DNA of 14,577 nucleotides, taken from contig JAUYJY010000012.1 of assembly GCA_030699205.1 (NCBI GenBank), positions 1-14,577 of the forward strand, in the 5' to 3' direction. The position numbers and the translations under genes were made by a program. Shown in pieces: positions 12,997 through 14,577 of the stretch; the first letter of the stretch is position 1, and each line of letters begins with the position of its first letter. This DNA is from Candidatus Pacearchaeota archaeon. GTDB taxonomy: Archaea; Nanobdellota; Nanobdellia; Pacearchaeales; GW2011-AR1. The notes under the pieces were generated by a model. It was not told the DNA's origin and made no database searches. It saw only the letters and a list, made by a program, of their open reading frames with translations.

Positions 12997-13698
12997 TTAC
13001 TTGTTCTCAATACTTGCAAATACATCCTCTAATTTTTGTTCCCAATCTCCTGGTTCATATATTATAATACTAACAGGTTTTTTTTCATCGGGCCCGTATG
13101 ACCTATAGGTCGTTGAAGGCTGATACGCTTCCATTGGAAGTGATTCTCCATAGAATTTATTGGTTCGTAAAACTTCTTTTCCATTAGAAAAGATCTTTAC
13201 TCTTTCCGAAAGACCAAGAAGAGTTGCCTGAGGCCCGCCCTCAACAATAAGATTAATATCCCCAAATTCACAATTGTAATAAGAACTCTGAAGTATAACT
13301 GCAGTTCCAGGCAAATAGCCTTTCCAATGTTTCGCTTCCCCAAATTCATGCGCAACGTTAACTGCCCTGCTGTGAAAATCTTTGTGGATTAATGTAACCC
13401 TTGCTATACTCTTAAGATTGGACTCTGTAACCTTCCTAATACTATTAGTCTGGCTCAAAGATAATTCCTCTAACTTATCTTCAAGAAAACCATAAAGACT
13501 ATAAAACCTACCTTCGGGAAAACTAGAAGAACTATCCCTAAGTAGTGTGTGGGCTTCAGGCTCGATATCTCTTCCATCAGCATAACTCTCTCTACCATCA
13601 ACACGGCTTACATTTTGTCCAACAAAAAATCCTCCTGCAAAACTCAAAAGACCGGCTAAACCAGCCACAACATAAACAGAAGCTCTTTTCATAGCCAT
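12997..13698 (-). CDS. Membrane-anchored or secreted protein of unknown function
   Basis: A 233-residue protein. Residues 5-28 (ASVYVVAGLAGLLSFAGGFF) form a signal anchor. The rest is predicted outside the cell: a polar helical part (70-105), then a strand-rich domain with GTAVILQSSYYNCEFGDINL and VKIFSNGKEV. There is one extracytoplasmic cysteine. No enzyme motif is recognised. Two near-adjacent ATGs exist; 13698 fits the TATA box TTTAAAAAG (plus 13720-13728), 26 bases upstream, as a leaderless start. The gene is framed by 21-bp direct repeats and may have been inserted between L41e and the adenosyltransferase gene. Confidence 0.75.
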   Translation of the reverse strand: MAMKRASVYVVAGLAGLLSFAGGFFVGQNVSRVDGRESYADGRDIEPEAHTLLRDSSSSFPEGRFYSLYGFLEDKLEELSLSQTNSIRKVTESNLKSIARVTLIHKDFHSRAVNVAHEFGEAKHWKGYLPGTAVILQSSYYNCEFGDINLIVEGGPQATLLGLSERVKIFSNGKEVLRTNKFYGESLPMEAYQPSTTYRSYGPDEKKPVSIIIYEPGDWEQKLEDVFASIENK

Positions 13699-13741
13699 AT
13701 AAATTTAGTAAATCACCAGTTTAAAAAGATTAGTATAGTGA

Positions 13742-13762
13742 AATTTTAATCAGGATTTATAC
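13742..13762 (+). repeat. 21-bp direct repeat flanking the secreted-protein gene, copy B
   Basis: An exact copy of 12963-12983. It contains the last codons and the TGA stop of the adenosyltransferase gene on the minus strand. Confidence 0.65.
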
Positions 13763-14238
13763 CCCAATATAAAAAACAAACTAGAGAGCCTATTAACATA
13801 CTTAAAAATCTCCCCTCTCAACTTTCCAGCCCCCAATAACTTTACTAACTCTCTTTCAAGATCCCTGCATCTAACTCTGCATTCGTTAAACCATATTGCT
13901 TTCTCATTTTCAAATCTCACAAACTTATTTGGTGGCTCACCTAAAGAATCAATAAATTCTTCCAAATTTTGCAAATCAGAATCAGTAACCGGCCAAATTA
14001 AACAATCCCTGTCACAATTAGCCACTTCTCCTGCAACCTGCCACAACTTCTTCTGCACTTCATTTAAAATCTTCCGATGTTCTTCATTAACACATAAAAA
14101 AATACACATATCCAAAGCACTCTGCAAAGAATCAATCTTTCCATTAACTTGGATTATCAAATCATCCTTCTTTAACTCATTGCCTGCAAAATCCTTTGTG
14201 AGCCCAGAATCCCCATTTCCAGTATATAATTTTCCCAT
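13750..14238 (-). CDS. Cob(I)alamin adenosyltransferase, PduO type
   Basis: A 162-residue enzyme that transfers the adenosyl group of ATP to cob(I)alamin, making coenzyme B12. It shows the family's landmarks: LYTGNGDSGLT (4-14, the 'TxxGDxGxT' ATP loop), GKIDSLQSAL (33-42, the 'VDELNSxLG' helix with Asp36), ECRVRCRDLERELV (119-132, the 'ARxxCRRAER' signature; the second R of the RR is Asp126 here), and YVNRLSSLFFILGY (147-160). It is slightly shorter than typical PduO, with a reduced loop. The other B12 genes are not nearby, so it probably serves salvaged cobalamin. A TTTAATTA lies about 26 bases upstream (minus, near 14264). Confidence 0.85.
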   Translation of the reverse strand: MGKLYTGNGDSGLTKDFAGNELKKDDLIIQVNGKIDSLQSALDMCIFLCVNEEHRKILNEVQKKLWQVAGEVANCDRDCLIWPVTDSDLQNLEEFIDSLGEPPNKFVRFENEKAIWFNECRVRCRDLERELVKLLGAGKLRGEIFKYVNRLSSLFFILGYKS

Positions 14239-14408
14239 AAAAAAATTACGAAAGAGAACTAATTAAACATTCTCCCAGAATCAATCATAGAAATTATCCC
14301 ACAATTCCTTCATCTTAAGTTTTTGTATTTCACAAATAAATTTATCACACCCACTACCATTTATAACAAATCATATAAACTAATTAAACCTCTCCATTTA
14401 AATTTTAT

Positions 14409-14577
14409 TATAGTCTAAGACATTTATAATTGAAAGGTATTTGTCTTAGACTATTAGCGGAAGAACAAAAAACTGTTCAAAATATGGACAATTCTGTTGA
14501 TTAGCACAATTATTTTCAGAATTGTACAGATAGAGAATTCTGGACAAATAGTGTTCCAATTATCAGAATTATCTATA
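14409..14577 (+). repeat. Structured repeat, copy 5 (long form, right end cut by window edge)
   Basis: This starts with the intact TATAGTCTAAGACA end and hairpin I, then stem II and both inner hairpins, and stops within the last ~17 bases. The hairpin I loop reads TTGAAAGGT. The preceding 14239-14408 holds only the promoter of the adenosyltransferase gene and nothing else I can identify. Confidence 0.92.

Noticed and set aside
1..14577. CRISPR array
   Set aside because: The repeats are 93-186 bp, kilobases apart and without regular spacers; no Cas-like protein is present.

Overview
The window looks like a piece of an AT-rich, small-genome archaeon, most likely a DPANN lineage near Woesearchaeota/Pacearchaeota. 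The archaeal evidence is archaeal-type PheS and PheT, the RNase P protein p30, an L41e-like ribosomal protein, an archaeal-type UMP kinase, a tRNA-Glu gene with a canonical bulge-helix-bulge intron, and many genes with a TATA box about 25 bases before the start codon (leaderless transcripts). The DPANN placement is inference from several small conserved hypothetical proteins.

Layout. 1-318: truncated repeat copy, then tRNA-Trp on the minus strand. 319-1277: a two-gene operon, a coiled-coil protein followed by a protein that resembles only the N-terminal domain of secretion ATPases. 1274-2935 (minus): a large two-pass membrane protein. 3055-3240: a full-length repeat copy. 3324-7598: a tight operon of UMP kinase, RNase P p30, pheS and pheT. 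7842-9109 (minus): a conserved hypothetical, tRNA-Thr and two small membrane proteins with related C-termini. 9176-9633 (minus): intron-bearing tRNA-Glu and tRNA-Gln, each followed by hairpins; the tRNA-Gln 3' end is partly duplicated. 9759-10829: full-length DisA-type diadenylate cyclase. 10965-12819: an accessory block bounded by a 17-bp direct repeat, holding a RAMA-like protein, two short repeat copies and a zinc-ribbon/Doc toxin-antitoxin pair with two matching operator-like sites. 12848-14238: L41e, a secreted or membrane-anchored unknown protein bounded by 21-bp direct repeats, and a PduO-type cobalamin adenosyltransferase. 14409-14577: another full-type repeat copy cut by the window end.

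The most unusual item is a structured repeat seen five times, always in the same orientation. The full form is 186 bp with imperfect terminal inverted repeats. It folds into a 13-bp hairpin followed by an outer stem enclosing two further hairpins. Two copies are 93 bp and lack exactly the inner two-hairpin domain. It behaves like a MITE, but its conserved modular fold, a possible loop-to-strand pairing and its uniform orientation leave room for an RNA or regulatory role. One copy ends where it can supply a TATA box to a neighbouring gene; another supplies a stop codon to an ORF.

The operon at 3324-7598 is housekeeping (pyrimidine nucleotides, tRNA processing, tRNA charging). The accessory material is concentrated from about 10.9 to 13.8 kb.
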